In this document: positions 1 to 10,801 of the stretch, one piece after another | How the letters are laid out: every line of letters begins with the position of its first letter | Numbering within the stretch: the first letter of the stretch is position 1 | NCBI GenBank assembly: GCA_963678675.1 | Contig: OY783192.1 | Location: forward strand, 36,549,250 to 36,613,249 | Reading direction: 5' to 3' | Source: Xiphydria camelus | Taxonomy: Eukaryota > Arthropoda > Insecta > Hymenoptera > Xiphydriidae | Length of the DNA: 64,000 nt | The notes under the pieces: model-generated | What the model was told of the DNA's origin: nothing | The model's input: the letters and a program-made list of their open reading frames with translations, nothing else | The model's database searches: none | Program-made: the position numbers and the translations under genes

Positions 1-15
1 TCCACGTCATTTAAA

Positions 16-215
16 TTGAAAAACGATACTTGGAAATGCAACTACGTCGTAGCCTAAGAAGACTATTTCCCTCGCACTCGCAGCTTGGCATAAGTACGTC
101 TCTCTGCCTTTACAATAACATCACAATCTACCAGAGAGAAACGTAGGTACTTATAACTCTGTGAATAGTGACTTTTTCGAATCGTTCCTTCTTCGTATGT
201 TATTTAATATGTACC
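16..215. repeat. Dispersed repeat, copy 1
   Basis: The stretch with GCAACTACGTC, TCGCACTCG, GAGAGAAACG and AATAACTCTG-like words in the same order recurs at about 8862-9050. The two copies are diverged but collinear. I see no clear terminal repeats or ORF, so the class is unknown. Confidence 0.5.
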
Positions 216-283
216 TATACGGATTTTAAATTAAATACAAAAATGTGAATAGTTTTCTTGTATAACTGAATTTCGGTTGTGCG

Positions 284-545
284 CACCGAGAAAAACAATT
301 AGGTTCACATAACGAAACGCATCCAGTTAGACACGTTTAGTCATTCTAACCGAAATACTAGTCGATTGGACCAAACATCTAGTCACTTCAACCGAATGTT
401 CGTTCATTCCAACCAAACATTCAGTAATTCAAACGAAAAAGTGGTCAGTCTAACCAAAGCAATGAAGGATCAATATTTCGCAAAACGATTTGGTCATCGT
501 TTCCACGATTTCGGTTAAACCGACCAAGACACTTTTCTCTCTTCG
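284..545 (+). mobile_element. Family B MITE (AACCAAA array)
   Basis: Starts with a degenerate CACCGAGAAAAA end. It then carries repeated TTTAGTCATTCTAACC / CAACCAAACATT units and the conserved 3' part (CGCAAAACGATTTGGTCATC, GGTTAAACCGACC). The 3' CTCAGTG end is decayed. It aligns with the copies at 6080, 15063, 17571, 54548 and 56935. Confidence 0.75.
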
Positions 546-1460
546 AGGAAAATCATCGAGATCCCTCTCGAGTGCGTCGTCGCGTCCCGAAACGAAAAAC
601 GGCCCTGGGAGAGAAACGTCGCGCCACAATGTATCCCTTCGTTGACGTTTACGACGTGTAAGTATTTTCGACGCGCCAACGACGTTTCGATGATTCCGTG
701 CGGCGCGCGGGATCGTGCGGCCGCCGCGTCCGAGCGGCCAGGAAATTCATCGTAAAACTCGATTCGAAAGAGGGGCAGACGCGCGGGGAAATACGCGCCG
801 GTCGTAAACGTCCGAAATTGAATGATCGAGCCACTTTTTGGCTCGTCGCTCTTTGGCCGCGCGTGCATCCGATCGCCGCACGACGACTTTACACCGCGTC
901 TCTCGTGTCGCGAGGCGTACGGGGGATGTCGTCGCCCGTTCCCGAAAATCTGGAGCGCTCTCTTCAAAGGCTCGTTACCGATGAAAGAGAGAGCGCGCGC
1001 GCGCGCGCGCGTTCAGGACCGCAACGGAGGAGGCGAGCGCTCGCGTTGGCAGGTGACGGTCGAAGCGAAAAGTCGTTCGTTGTAGTTCTGGGTGTGTGTT
1101 GTACCAGCTCCGAAAGGGCGAGTCGTATATAATGGGAGGTGCGCGCGCGCGCGCGCGCGCGAAGTGCCATTTTTACGAGTACTCCTCCGTCTTTTCGTTC
1201 CCGTCGCCCGTACGGGGGCTCGCTTCTAGCCGCGCGAAAAGGAGTCTCACCGGGAAGTCGTTAACGCCAGCGCGCGCGAAGCAGGACCCCCGGATCCCGG
1301 TTAAAAACGAGTAGAGGCCCCGCGCGGGTGAAGCCATTCTCGCGCGTTCATCCTTCCCCCCGACGTCACCTCCTGAAGGGAGGACATGACGCGTCCGGTC
1401 GTTTCGCGGCCAATTTCCTCGATGCGGCCCACAAGTCGGGATTTTACCCCTACTTTGATG
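546..1460. other. GC/CpG-rich block, no gene seen
   Basis: GC-rich DNA with alternating CG runs near 993-1011 and 1141-1160. Open frames here translate to Arg/Ala/Ser-rich low-complexity peptides with no recognisable domain. Nothing else is supported. Confidence 0.6.
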
Positions 1461-1467
1461 CTTTTAA

Positions 1468-1830
1468 AGGCCTCCATAGACGTGCGATATTATTGCACAA
1501 TATATTGCAGGCTGCCCATAGACGTTCAATATTATTGCACGATAATCGGGTTTGTTTATAACCTTGCGTTACCTTGCCACCGGGGATACCCTTGAAGACC
1601 AGAAGTTTTTAACCGCCGTTTCACCGCAATCGCGCGATAGGTCGCATTGTTATAGAAACGCGCACAGCTTATTCCAGGTATAATTTGGCATTTGTAAAAC
1701 CGGCCCTAAAAGTTCGATTTGGCTTGCACACAACATATATTGTACAACCCTTCGGTACTTAAATACATAGGATCAATTATATCGCACAAACCCAAATATT
1801 GTGCAATAATATCGCACGTCTGTGGAGGCC
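1468..1830. mobile_element. TTAA-flanked foldback element, copy 1
   Basis: Inverted ends AGGCCTCCATAGACGTGC and GCACGTCTGTGGAGGCC are flanked by TTAA on both sides (1464-1467 and 1831-1834). The interior is rich in GCAATATTATTGCACAAT palindromes. A related copy lies at about 55820-56114. TTAA duplications are typical of the piggyBac and Kolobok superfamilies. No coding capacity is seen. Confidence 0.65.
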
Positions 1831-1834
1831 TTAA

Positions 1835-2869
1835 TGCTCCATTCGACCTATCACTGGCCCGCTCAGCCTGTATAAGCTCCTATTTTCAATCTAGAGTTGG
1901 TGAAATACCCATTAACGAACTATTTTAGTCTCGACATAGGGTTTCGATACAATGAAAAATTGACACACTCTGTCAGCCTCTAAACGAGCAGATCTAAGTC
2001 CCACGTCTCGTCGACTGCATCTCCCGTAATATACCTAACCCCGAAACAGTTTTCCCGGCGCGCGTGATGCGCGAGTTTCGGTTCGCCGTCGGATCCGCGC
2101 GGGGAAGAATTGGATTTCGAGAAGCGAAAATACAAACCTGCGGGAGTCGGGTATTTAGACGTGGTGTTCACGCGGTGAGACATCTGTCGGACAACTTAAC
2201 GACCCCTCCAGACCCCTCCTCCCCCCCACCCACCCGGCTAACCCCCTCGTGTTACGTCCGGAACAACCCCGCGTACACAAGCGAACACCTACCTACCTAC
2301 CTACCATACCCACCGCCTCTGCCCGGGCAGTCCAGTTGTCACGCGGAGAAACATCCCCGAGACACCCCCCGTGGATCTTCTCCCCGGCCGGAGAGCAGAG
2401 GCAGCGCGGACCCACTAATTCCACGTAGCGAACGCACCCCGATACGCGCGCTCGCGCGCGCGGACTCTCTCCCTCCCTCCCTCCCTCCTTCTCACCACTC
2501 TCTCTCTCTCTCCATCCGTCGCTCACTCGCTCTCTTGTGCGCGTATATCCTCGATGTATACGGGCCCGCTCTCTCCCTGTGCGCTCTCTATTTAGCGCTC
2601 GTTAGTCCCGACAATACGCCCCGGCTGATCCCCTTAACGAGGTGACACTTCCGCGTATATTCTCCGGTAAGCGCGCGCGCACGCGTGTACGGACGGCTTT
2701 TTTCTCCCGGTTCAATTGATCGCCCTCTCCCAGGTACGCCCTCGTGTACGCGTGCACTGAGTGAAATAACCTGGTCGATCGAACGAGAATCTCGGAGGAT
2801 TTTACCGGACGAGATATGGATCCTCTCCGGTTGTTTGGTCAGACTGACAATTTTCCGGTTGGATAACTA
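1835..2869. other. Mixed intergenic block, GC-rich from 2040
   Basis: After about 200 bp of ordinary sequence, 2040-2760 is GC-rich with (CTAC)n near 2287-2305, (CCCT)n near 2469-2488 and (TC)n near 2498-2513. The 193-aa open frame across it is Pro/Ser/Arg low complexity, and I do not call it a gene. Confidence 0.55.
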
Positions 2870-3062
2870 CACTGAGAAAAAAAAGATTAAAAATTATTCC
2901 GTTAGAAGGATAATCTGAGTACGAAAGGTAAAATAGATCAAAAATTATCCTAAGCGAGGTTAAATTTTATACCCTGGAAGGATAATTTTTTGTCTGTTTT
3001 ACCTTTCGTACTCAGATTATCCTTCTAACGGAATAATTTTTAATCTTTTTTTTTTTTCAGTG
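2870..3062. mobile_element. Family A palindromic MITE
   Basis: Near-complete inverted repeat: CACTGAGAAAAAAAAGATT ... AATCTTTTTTTTTTTTCAGTG. Long arms contain AAGGATAATCTGAGTACG and its complement. It is flanked by TA on both sides. No ORF, so non-autonomous. Other copies: 8649, 18376, 21076, 26572, 29780, 35215 and 59083. Confidence 0.85.
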
Positions 3063-3146
3063 TATATACGTAAACTGGGAGACAAATTTTGCTCGATCGA
3101 AATAAACGTTCTTTCGATTAGTCCTGAGAGCACGTTTGTTCGATCA

Positions 3147-3589
3147 CACTGAGGAAAAACAAGATTAAAAATTATTCCGTTAGAAGGATAATCTGAGTAC
3201 GAAAGGTAAAATAGATCAAACATTATCCCCTTCCAGGGTTTAACACTAGAGCTACCGAATGGTCGCGCTTTATAAGACGGTCGTTTTGGCGGGTGATTAT
3301 CTCGTTATCCGTGGATTTTTCGTCCACACTGCTACAGAACTTTTTTGTAGACCGAAATGTGCTCTACAAAAAAGTATTGTACCAATTTTGACAAAAACCT
3401 CACGGGTTACGAAATAATTGAGGTTTAATGGAACTCTGAATAAGACACCGGTCAAATTGACCGGTTGCGGTAGTTCTAGAGAGAGAGTGTTAAAATTTAA
3501 CCTTCTTTAGGATAATTGTCGATCTATTTTACCTTTCGTACTCAGATTATCCTCCTAACAAAATAATTTTTTATCTTCTTTTTTCAGTG
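3147..3589. mobile_element. Family A MITE inside family C, itself interrupted
   Basis: CACTGAGGAAAAACAAGATT ... TTTTTCAGTG with the usual AAGGATAATCTGAG arms. Its centre is displaced by a 246-bp TTAA-flanked element (3244-3489). Immediate flanks are CA (left) and TG (right), so the 2-bp duplication is not exact here. Confidence 0.8.
3244..3489. mobile_element. TTAA-flanked piggyBac-like MITE
   Basis: TTAA at 3240-3243 and 3490-3493 bracket inverted ends CACTAGAGCTACCG and CGGTAGTTCTAGAGAGAGAG. A GGTCAAATTGACC palindrome lies near the right end. Removing it restores the family A centre, so the boundaries are secure. TTAA target and short size fit a non-autonomous piggyBac-type element (inference). 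Confidence 0.75.
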
Positions 3590-3794
3590 TGGACGAATAT
3601 AAATATTGATTTAATTGAACATTATTTGGATCAAATCGATATTCATTCGAATCGAATAAATATACCTACTCTCAGAACTGTCAAAAAGCACGTTTATTTC
3701 GATCAAGCATATTTTTTTCTCGGTGTAGTTGTTACAACTAAATATTTGGTTAAATTTACTAGTACTTTGGTTATAAGAACTAATTTTGTACACC

Positions 3795-3945
3795 GTAAAA
3801 AATTCTGCAGTGTGGACCTACATATACAGACCACTTTTGGCGTCAGATAATAATGACAAAAGACTACATGACGCCAGATGTGATACATAATAATTCCGAA
3901 CCGGTGAAATGATGTTAAAAATTAACACGACTTCTTTCCTCTGTG
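3795..3945. repeat. Family H repeat, short copy
   Basis: TTCTGCAGTGTGGACCTACA, GACCACTTTTGGCGTCAGAT and ACCGGTGAAATGATGTT match, in order, the longer interrupted copy at 44510-45225. This copy lacks both insertions found there, so it supplies the empty-site sequence. Confidence 0.55.
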
Positions 3946-4749
3946 TATTTAATCAGATGCACTTTGTCATTTTAACCAACTTATTTTCCTCGGTACGTAT
4001 ATGCAAAGGAACCGTACACCATTGGCGCGCACCCTCGGCGGCGCGCCGCGCCGTTTTCTTCTCCGTCCGTCGATTGTGGACGCGCGGCGCGGACGATATA
4101 TTTCCGGAAAGACGGGCGCGCAAGGGACGACGCGTATTGTATAAACTAATTAGCGCGGACGCGAGCCCCGCGCGCGGCGCTCCGTCTCTCCGACGGAAAT
4201 AGCGCGTGTTTACTCGGACAGCGACTTTTCGGATACGACGTCCTCTCTCCCTCTCGCGCTTCGCTCGCGTTTAAAAATACATAAATTAATAACCGTCCGC
4301 CCGCGGGATCAGCCGTGTAAACACGATTTATACCGGATGGCGGAGCGCTACCGATACCTACACGCCGTGGCAACTACTATCGCGCGGCAGCGTGAATATT
4401 AAATAACGCGCGCGCGGTCGCCGCGGGACGTTCTTCTCGCCGGCGAGGAGGGGAGGCGCGCGCGGTGATCCTCCTTGATGCACGACCGGGAGGGATCGTT
4501 TGTAAATACCCCGGCTGCGCGGCGCTCGCGGTGCCCCGGTCTCGCGTTTCCACCCTACAAGGTGGGCCCTGTCCTCTCCCGGGGGATGTCGGGGATTTCG
4601 GGGGATTTTCGGCGTCCGTCTACGAAATGTTGAACACACTTCACGCGCTCGGATTATGTATAGGTTCCGGTCGGCTCGGAGGGGCGCGCGCGAGATAGAG
4701 TGACTTTGGCTTCTTCTGGCCCCTGTGAGCGGGGGGGGGGGGGGGTTGT
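3946..4749. other. GC-rich block ending in poly-G tract
   Basis: CpG-rich sequence with no supported gene. A run of 15 G lies at 4731-4745. Open frames on both strands are low-complexity shadows. Confidence 0.55.
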
Positions 4750-4828
4750 TCGCAGAGCGAGAAGAAAATTTCCAAACCACGATCTCTCGGGTGGATAATT
4801 AAATACTATACGGTATATCTCAATAAAT

Positions 4829-4980
4829 GTGGGTGTTTTTCAAAAAGCGTTATTTCCAAAAACTTCGTCTACTGAGGTACAGGTGGCATCACGCTCTACA
4901 TGACGTAGTGCAGCTGTTTGACTTGCTTTCCTGCAAAAATACGCCAAATGGAAATAACGCTTTTTGAAAAGCACCTCCAC
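4829..4980. mobile_element. 152-bp hairpin element
   Basis: Inverted ends GTGGGTGTTTTTCAAAAAGC and GCTTTTTGAAAAGCACCTCC (then AC), with GTTATTTCC/GGAAATAAC inside. It is flanked by AT on both sides and lies inside the family G copy. No ORF. Confidence 0.6.
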
Positions 4981-5164
4981 ATTAATATGTAGTTAGAGTA
5001 ACTAAAATTTAGTTGTGGTAACTATTATAGATACGCGGCTGCTTCGACTAAATATTTGTTTGACAAATCGAAAATTTGAAGTTTGATATAATTAATATGT
5101 TTAATAATTATATTAAACTCCAAGTTTTCGATTTTTAAACTCAAACTAAATGTATTTTAGTATG

Positions 5165-5236
5165 ATTTGTACGAGAGAGAGAGTGTCTCGTTTTTACCCC
5201 ACATATTTCTAGTCTCGTTCTTACATCACTTGACCC
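5165..5236. repeat. Partial copy of TA-flanked GGGTCA element
   Basis: GAGAGAGAGTGTCTCGTTTT and the terminal CTTGACCCTA match the right half of the complete 164-bp element at 55358-55521. The left end is missing. Confidence 0.45.
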
Positions 5237-5518
5237 TAACTATATATTTAGTGGGCCGTCCATTGCCACAAAATTTAGTTGAATTAAACGATTTTTTTTA
5301 GTGCGCTTCTGTGGAAAAAAATCAATAAAGTTTTGATTTGACGAAGCAGTGAAGTTGGATCGATTTACATCTACCAACGAAACGAATTTTATTGAATAAA
5401 ACGAAAAGAATTTATCATTCCAATCTCTCGAACACACAATGATTAAGTATATAGTTTGACGAAATTTAACCTTCGACCCAAGCAATTTGGTTGTAACAAC
5501 TACATTTTCTTCTCAATA

Positions 5519-5911
5519 TTATCGCGGCACGCGTGTCAAATGAGTCACCTCGAGTGAAGGACGTGTGCGCAAACGGTAATGGTCAGGGATCGCCAGAACG
5601 GTTGCACGGTATCGAGTTACGAAAATACACCGCCGAAATATTTTTCCAAGCACCGGCTGCAGCATCGACCCGCGGTTGAACCTAATTATTCGTTACTGCT
5701 ACGTCGTCGGCGTGGCGACGCTATGAGACGCGTCACGGCTTCGCGTAAAATGTTTAGTTTAACGCGCCGTGGGTGGCTCGGATACGCGTCTCGTTCGTCG
5801 AGCCTGTGACTAATTGCCGCAAGAGCGACTCGCGCTGATCATTTTCCTTTGGACCGTCCTCTTTTTTCGCCTCTCCCCCACTCCTCTTCCGCGAGAGATA
5901 CTTTGTGTATA
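5519..5911. other. Short unassigned interval
   Basis: Mixed-composition sequence with no recognised repeat, RNA or coding signal. Confidence 0.4.
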
Positions 5912-6079
5912 CATACCGAGAGAAATAATTGTTGGTGTTAAAAAAGCGTTTTCTTCAATCAAAAACATGATAATAATAATAATCAGGATCGAGCCATGAT
6001 TTTCTTCGTGCAAGAAAATATTTGATAAGGATAAGGAGTAATTTATTTTTTTTGACGCAAAAAGAATTTCTTGTTCCAA

Positions 6080-6324
6080 TACTGAAAAAAATAATTAGAT
6101 TAAAAATACAAAACGCATCTAGTTTGACACGTTTAGTTATTCTAACCGAAATAATGGTCAGTCAAACCAAATATCAAGTTATTTTAACCAAACGTTTAGT
6201 CATTCTAACCAAAAAGTGGCCAGACAAACCAAACACACACAGATGGAGTATCCATATTTTACCAAACGGTTTGGTCATCGTCTCCAGAATTTTGGTTAGA
6301 CTGACCAACTTTTTCTTCTCAGTG
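6080..6324 (+). mobile_element. Family B MITE nested in family D
   Basis: TACTGAAAAAAATAATTAG ... CTTTTTCTTCTCAGTG with the AACCAAA array and the conserved CCAAACGGTTTGGTCATCG block. It is flanked by AA on both sides, matching the uninterrupted family D sequence TTCCAACGAAG. Confidence 0.75.
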
Positions 6325-6416
6325 AACGAAGGTATTCTTGAATCAAGAATATATACCTAATACATTCTTCGATCAAGAATTTGTATTCTTAAAAATTCGT
6401 AAGATTATATCGTACG

Positions 6417-6691
6417 TACTGAGAAAAAAAAAGGATTAAAAATTATTCCGTCAGAAGGATAATCTGAGTACGAAAGGTAAAACAGATCAAAAATTATCCT
6501 TCCAGGGCATAAAATTTAACCTTCCTTAAAATAATTTTCGATCCACTTTACCTTTCGTACTCAGATTATCCTTCTAACGGAATAATTTTTAATCTTTTTT
6601 TTTCTCAGTGTAATTTTTGATCTGTTTTACCTTTCACATACTCAGATTATCCTTCTAACAGAATAAATGTTAATCTTTTTTTTTCTCAATG
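6417..6691. mobile_element. Family A MITE with extra right arm
   Basis: A full family A palindrome (6417-6610) is followed directly by a second partial right arm (6612-6691: GATCTGTTTTACCTTTCACA ... TCTCAATG). This looks like a partial tandem copy. It is nested in the family D element. Confidence 0.7.
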
Positions 6692-6776
6692 TGTAATTTA
6701 TGAGAATATCGTAAGGTTATATGCTCTTGATTCGAGACATATTTTTTTGACACTAGCAATTACACTTCTCTCGGTG

Positions 6777-7628
6777 TAACACTTCCCGCGCGTTTCGGAT
6801 TCGGGCGGCTCCCCGCGTCAACGACGTTCGCGAGCGTGTAACCACGACGACGCGGATGACGGATCGGCCCGCGGCCGAAAGAAAGGTGCGCCGTAAACTC
6901 GATTTGCATGCCCGGTCCGTTTTCAATGTGTCCTGATTGCTTTTGAAATGCCGCGTACACGAGAACGTCTCTTTCCCGCTACGCGAGCGGAGACGAATCT
7001 CCCGCGGGCCTCGCGTTACGTCTTCCATTCTCGACGTCGTGTCAAAAGAGCCCGGGGGCGGGGTGAGGGGACTCGTTCTGCTTCGCGAAGAATCCCCCTC
7101 GCGTCGAGAGCGGCGCGGAGAGTAGTGGATATTCTCGTGGAGGAAGAGAGCAAAAAACGAGAGAATCCTCGCGCGCTCCAGTTTCCCCGCGCGGTACACA
7201 TCGGAAGCGTTACACGGCGCGCTGTACGCCGCGGACGGAAGACCGGCCGATTATCGGTCGTGAATGGGCCCCGGTAATGCGCGTCCTCGACAACGACGAC
7301 GCGGCGTGAAACGGTCGGGCGCGAAGGGCGCGTGCAGCGGCGAGCCCCGCCGTGAGGAGGCGACCTCGGCCAACGTCTATACGTCTTCGTAATGTAAGAC
7401 GCGCAGCGAGGGGGCCCCTCGGACATTATTCAGCGGTGAGCTTTCCACGGGTCCCGATTAACCCCGAATTAGCTACGGACCTCGCGCGCTCGCCCCGTCG
7501 TCGTCGTCGTTCGCCTCCCCGCGACGATCGTCGACGAAACTGAGCGAGCGCGCGTAAAGTTCGAAGAAAAAAGGGGGGAAGAGATCTCGCAATTCGGTTT
7601 TGCCAGAGAGAGAGAGAGAATAGTTATA
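6777..7628. other. GC-rich block, no gene seen
   Basis: CpG-rich, with overlapping Arg/Ser-rich open frames on both strands that look like stop-poor noise. A (CGT)n stretch lies near 7496-7509 and (AG)n near 7604-7619. Confidence 0.55.
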
Positions 7629-7690
7629 AGATGATTTCACATGCGTCGAGGACGCCCATGAAACCGAGTATTTGACACTGAGTGACAAAA
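7629..7690 (+). repeat. 62-bp direct repeat, unit 1
   Basis: Begins AGATGATTTCACATGCGTCG and ends GACACTGAGTGACAAAA. Nearly identical to unit 2 at 7897-7958 (one visible difference, C versus T), offset 268 bp. Confidence 0.8.
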
Positions 7691-7896
7691 TAGTTATTTT
7701 CGTTATTAGGGCGTGAAGCGCTGTTTCTAGCGAGTGTGAAGTTTGCCGCACGAGCGAAGCGAGTACGGCAATCACACTCGTTAGAACGGCGCGAAACAAC
7801 CGAATAACGAATTCTATATGTTTTGTCACTGACTGTGAAATACGAGGTTGACGATTTCACGCACTGCGCAACTTTTCACGAATTGGTGTGTGTGAA

Positions 7897-7958
7897 AGAT
7901 GATTTCACATGCGTCGAGGACGCCCATGAAATCGAGTATTTGACACTGAGTGACAAAA
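7897..7958 (+). repeat. 62-bp direct repeat, unit 2
   Basis: Second copy of the unit at 7629-7690. The 206 bp between them contains a TTGACTTTC-poor, GAGCGAAGCGAG-containing spacer with inverted CACACTCG / CGAGTGTG words. It could be a remnant of one element or a local duplication. Confidence 0.8.
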
Positions 7959-8414
7959 ATTTGTTTTTCCTCACTCATGCCCATTTTGAGACCTTTTCCA
8001 GTCTACTTTTAGACCGTAAGACGGCGTTTTTTCCGCGTGACACCGACCGGGAGTCCGTGGTAGAGTATTAAAATCACTTTACTCGGACTGACGCGAATAC
8101 TTACAAGTCGAAGTAACGGAACGTGAAATGAGCAGAGTATAGCTGTCTCACTTCGTCAGCTGACACTGTTGCACTCTGATTGGCGCGATTGCTTGGTCCG
8201 AAGTGGGTCTTTTTCAAACTGACGATCGCAACGTGAAATTAACCGAGTCGAATCGATTCATTCGAGTCTGACGGACGCACGACAGTATCTATACCGAACC
8301 TATAAGTGTACAATCAAAATATGGAGAGAAAAAGCGTCATTATCCCGAGCAGCGATGTAGAAGGCGACGAAATGGGCATTCGCGAGGAAAAATAGTATGT
8401 CATTCGGCTTTAAT
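7959..8414. other. Unassigned interval
   Basis: Mixed AT/GC sequence including a TTGGCGCGATTG motif near 8180. No supported gene or repeat boundaries. Confidence 0.4.
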
Positions 8415-8423
8415 CCTCGGATT

Positions 8424-8533
8424 TTTCAGACTGTGTTCATGTCGTAGAACGAGGTATGGTGGGAAGATGGGGGATGGGGGATCCCCCCACCATGCTACGA
8501 TTCGTGCTACGAATTGAACACAGTCTGAAAAAG
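8424..8533. mobile_element. 110-bp foldback with 9-bp target duplication
   Basis: Inverted arms TTTCAGACTGTGTTCA / TGAACACAGTCTGAAA. The 9-bp direct repeat CCTCGGATT sits immediately outside on both sides (8415-8423 and 8534-8542). An 8-9 bp duplication points to a Mutator-like or hAT-like mobiliser rather than the TA class common here (inference). Confidence 0.7.
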
Positions 8534-8648
8534 CCTCGGATTACCGCCTTATAACATAAGATACTATTATCGCAGTTTCGGAAAGTTTGGACGAAATTAT
8601 CGACCCCGTATTTTTTTCATTTTTCTATTCTCGGCCTTATCGCGACTG

Positions 8649-8841
8649 CACTGAGAAAAAAAAAGATTAAAAATTATTCCGTTAGAAGGATAATCCGAGT
8701 ACGAAAGGTAAAATAGATCAAAAATGATCCTAAGGAAGGTTAAATTGTAAACCCTGAAAGGATAATTTTTGATCTATTTTACCTTTCGTACTCAGATTAT
8801 CCTTCTAACAGAATAATTTTTCATCTTGTTTTTTCTCAGTG
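8649..8841. mobile_element. Family A MITE with TG flanks
   Basis: 193-bp palindrome, CACTGAGAAAAAAAAAGATT ... TTTTTTCTCAGTG. Flanked by TG on both sides instead of TA. Confidence 0.85.
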
Positions 8842-8861
8842 TGGAAAACGACAGTTTGAAA

Positions 8862-9050
8862 CGCAACTACGTCATCGTGCCGTAAGCCTGTCTCCTTCGC
8901 ACTCGTTGCTTGCGTCTCGATGACGTCACAGTGTCGTAGAGAGAAACGCGCTCATAATAACTCTGCGAATAATTATTGTTTCGAGCACATCCTCCTTTTC
9001 GCGTGACGTTAAACATGTATGCGGATAACGAATTAAATTTAAAAAAAATA
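8862..9050. repeat. Dispersed repeat, copy 2
   Basis: Collinear with 16-215 (GCAACTACGTCATC, TTCGCACTCG, GAGAGAAACG, ATAACTCTGCGAATA). This copy contains TGACGTCA. Confidence 0.5.
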
Positions 9051-10800
9051 TCAATATTTCTTTCACGGGAAGACCAAATCGGGCGCCTTCCCGGAATCCA
9101 CACTCGCGCGCCCGATATTCGGGTGAATCGCGTCGACTTCGGTGGATCGTCTCTCGCGCCGAGATTAATCAACGCCCGGGCATCAAAGACCCGAAAGGCC
9201 GACGGAGTTTGTTTATCGTCGGCGAGGGAGCGTCGGCTGTTGGGCGGTTCGCGTTGTTACCCGGAGAGCCTTGGCCGCCTCGGCGCGGCTTCCCGGAATC
9301 TCATCGCGCGCCGTCTAATCAGCCTACGAAGTGACGCGCGCCAGTCCTCCCTTTCGCGCGCGACTTCTCTCGCCCCTTCCGCGCGCGAGCGAGGCTCGTT
9401 ATACGATTTCACCCGGAGAGCCGGAGCCGGTTCGCGTCCTCGGCGTCGCGGGGTTTCCGTCTACGCGTCGGGCCGAGACGCGCGATTGGTCCCCCGGGGA
9501 TGCCTGCCCCCGTCCTCCCCCGCAACTCATCCCCTAAACACTCGAGGAGTTAAATAAACACGGAGTGGACGGCTAGTTAGTTTACACTTTGTTTTAGAGA
9601 CGTTAGCTAAACACAACGAGGTCGCTTTGAGCCGCCGCCGCCGCGGCGGAGTATACGCGGACGTAAACCCCGCGCGCGTTGCCGGAAAGAGATTCCGTGA
9701 TGCCCTTCGGAGAAAAAAAAAGGCGAAGCGAGTTTCCCTCTTCGAGGAAATTCGCGCCGTCGCACAGCTTTGACGCCTCTATCGCAGAATCGAGACCGAG
9801 GTGCCACGCCCCCCTCGATACGCGCGACTGCATTATATCGCCCGCGCGAGGGGTGAGCGAGCGATTAACGGTCGCGCGTGTTTATCAACGCGTCGCCGCG
9901 TAAATTATGGCCGGTTTAACCACTCGTCGCCGCTCGCCACTCGCGCGCCCCAGCCGAGTGAATCTCCTCCCCGAGCGATTTTCGAAAGCCCCGCGCGTAC
10001 GGCTTCCAACGCAAGCTCGTCGGGGTACAGAAGAGAGAGAGAGGGGGGGGGGGCTTTACCACGCCGACGACGCACGATCCATTTCCGCAAGTCACGCGCG
10101 ACCGAGAATGGCGGCGTGACGAATAAACGGTCGTCACCGCGACGCACAATGGGAGCACTCGCTGCTCCGACTCGGGATGTATCACTCCCACGACAATGAC
10201 CTTCCAAATGATTTCCCGTTGTTGGTACCGCGAAACGAAGGGCCGCGCGTACGCGACGACCCCCCCCCCCCCCTCCCTCCTGCCGGTTCCCACTTCCCGG
10301 GACGAGAGGGGCGCTTCACCCGTCATCGGCGAATATATACCTACGCGTGTCCCCCGATCCTCGGTAGTCGCCGCGGTGCGTCCATCGGTGGTCGTCCGGG
10401 GGGCCTTTTAGATCGTATATAGAGCCGTCCAAAGGATTCGCAGGGAAGTCATTGTGCGGCGCCCCTCGTTGACTGTTGCGGGTCGAAGGAGAGCGGCTGG
10501 ACAAACTGAGAACTTCTTTATCCAATCATCCCTCCATTCACGCCTCTTCGTTTCATCTTGTCTCGTCTAGCCGCGCGCGTCGCCCCCGGGGTTCGCTTCT
10601 CTCTCTCTCTCTCTTTTTCTCTCTCTGCCTCTGTCTCTCTCGATCTCTATATCTTCTTTTCTTCAGATGATCACAGGAGGCGAGCAAGGAAAACAGCTTC
10701 GCGATGCGCCACATCCGGAAAACGCTTCTATTTTCTTAGCGTGATTGTAAATCGCCGCAGGATTTTTGTCTGGACCACGAAATAAAGGTAGGTATCTCGC
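9051..10800. other. Large GC-rich block, no gene seen
   Basis: About 1.7 kb of CpG-rich sequence with G11 at 10043-10053, C14 at 10260-10273 and (TC)n at 10597-10640. Long open frames on both strands overlap each other and translate to Arg/Pro/Ser-rich sequence without domains. Confidence 0.55.
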
Positions 10801-10801
10801 A

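Larger units (their letters stand above)
3071..3725. mobile_element. Family C MITE, split by family A copy
   Basis: The left half (3071-3144; CTCGATCGAAATAAACG) and right half (from 3590; TCGAATCGAATAAATATACC ... TTTCGATCAAGCAT) are the two arms of the element seen intact at 18774, 32002 and 36813. They are separated by the family A insertion at 3147-3589. The 3' end is CTCGGTG followed by TA. Confidence 0.75.
4750..5518. mobile_element. Family G element, degraded and interrupted
   Basis: The start (AAATTTCCAAACCACGATCT, CTCGGGTGGATAATTAA) and the end (CAATTTGGTTGTAACAACTA) match the intact 416-bp copy at 43031-43446. The interior carries a hairpin insertion (4829-4980), an AT palindrome near 5068-5145 and a partial TA-element (about 5165-5236). 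Confidence 0.6.
5912..6776. mobile_element. Family D MITE carrying two insertions
   Basis: Ends CCGAGAGAAATAATTGTTGG and GCAATTACACTTCTCTCGGT flank an interior with CAAGAATATA / TTGATTCGAGACA words shared with copies at 14247, 57182 and 58989. A family B element (6080-6324) and a family A element (6417-6691) are inserted in it. Confidence 0.7.

Noticed and set aside
2064..2645. 193-aa plus-strand frame
   Set aside because: Pro/Ser-rich translation of CCCT, CTAC and TC repeats. Not conserved-looking.
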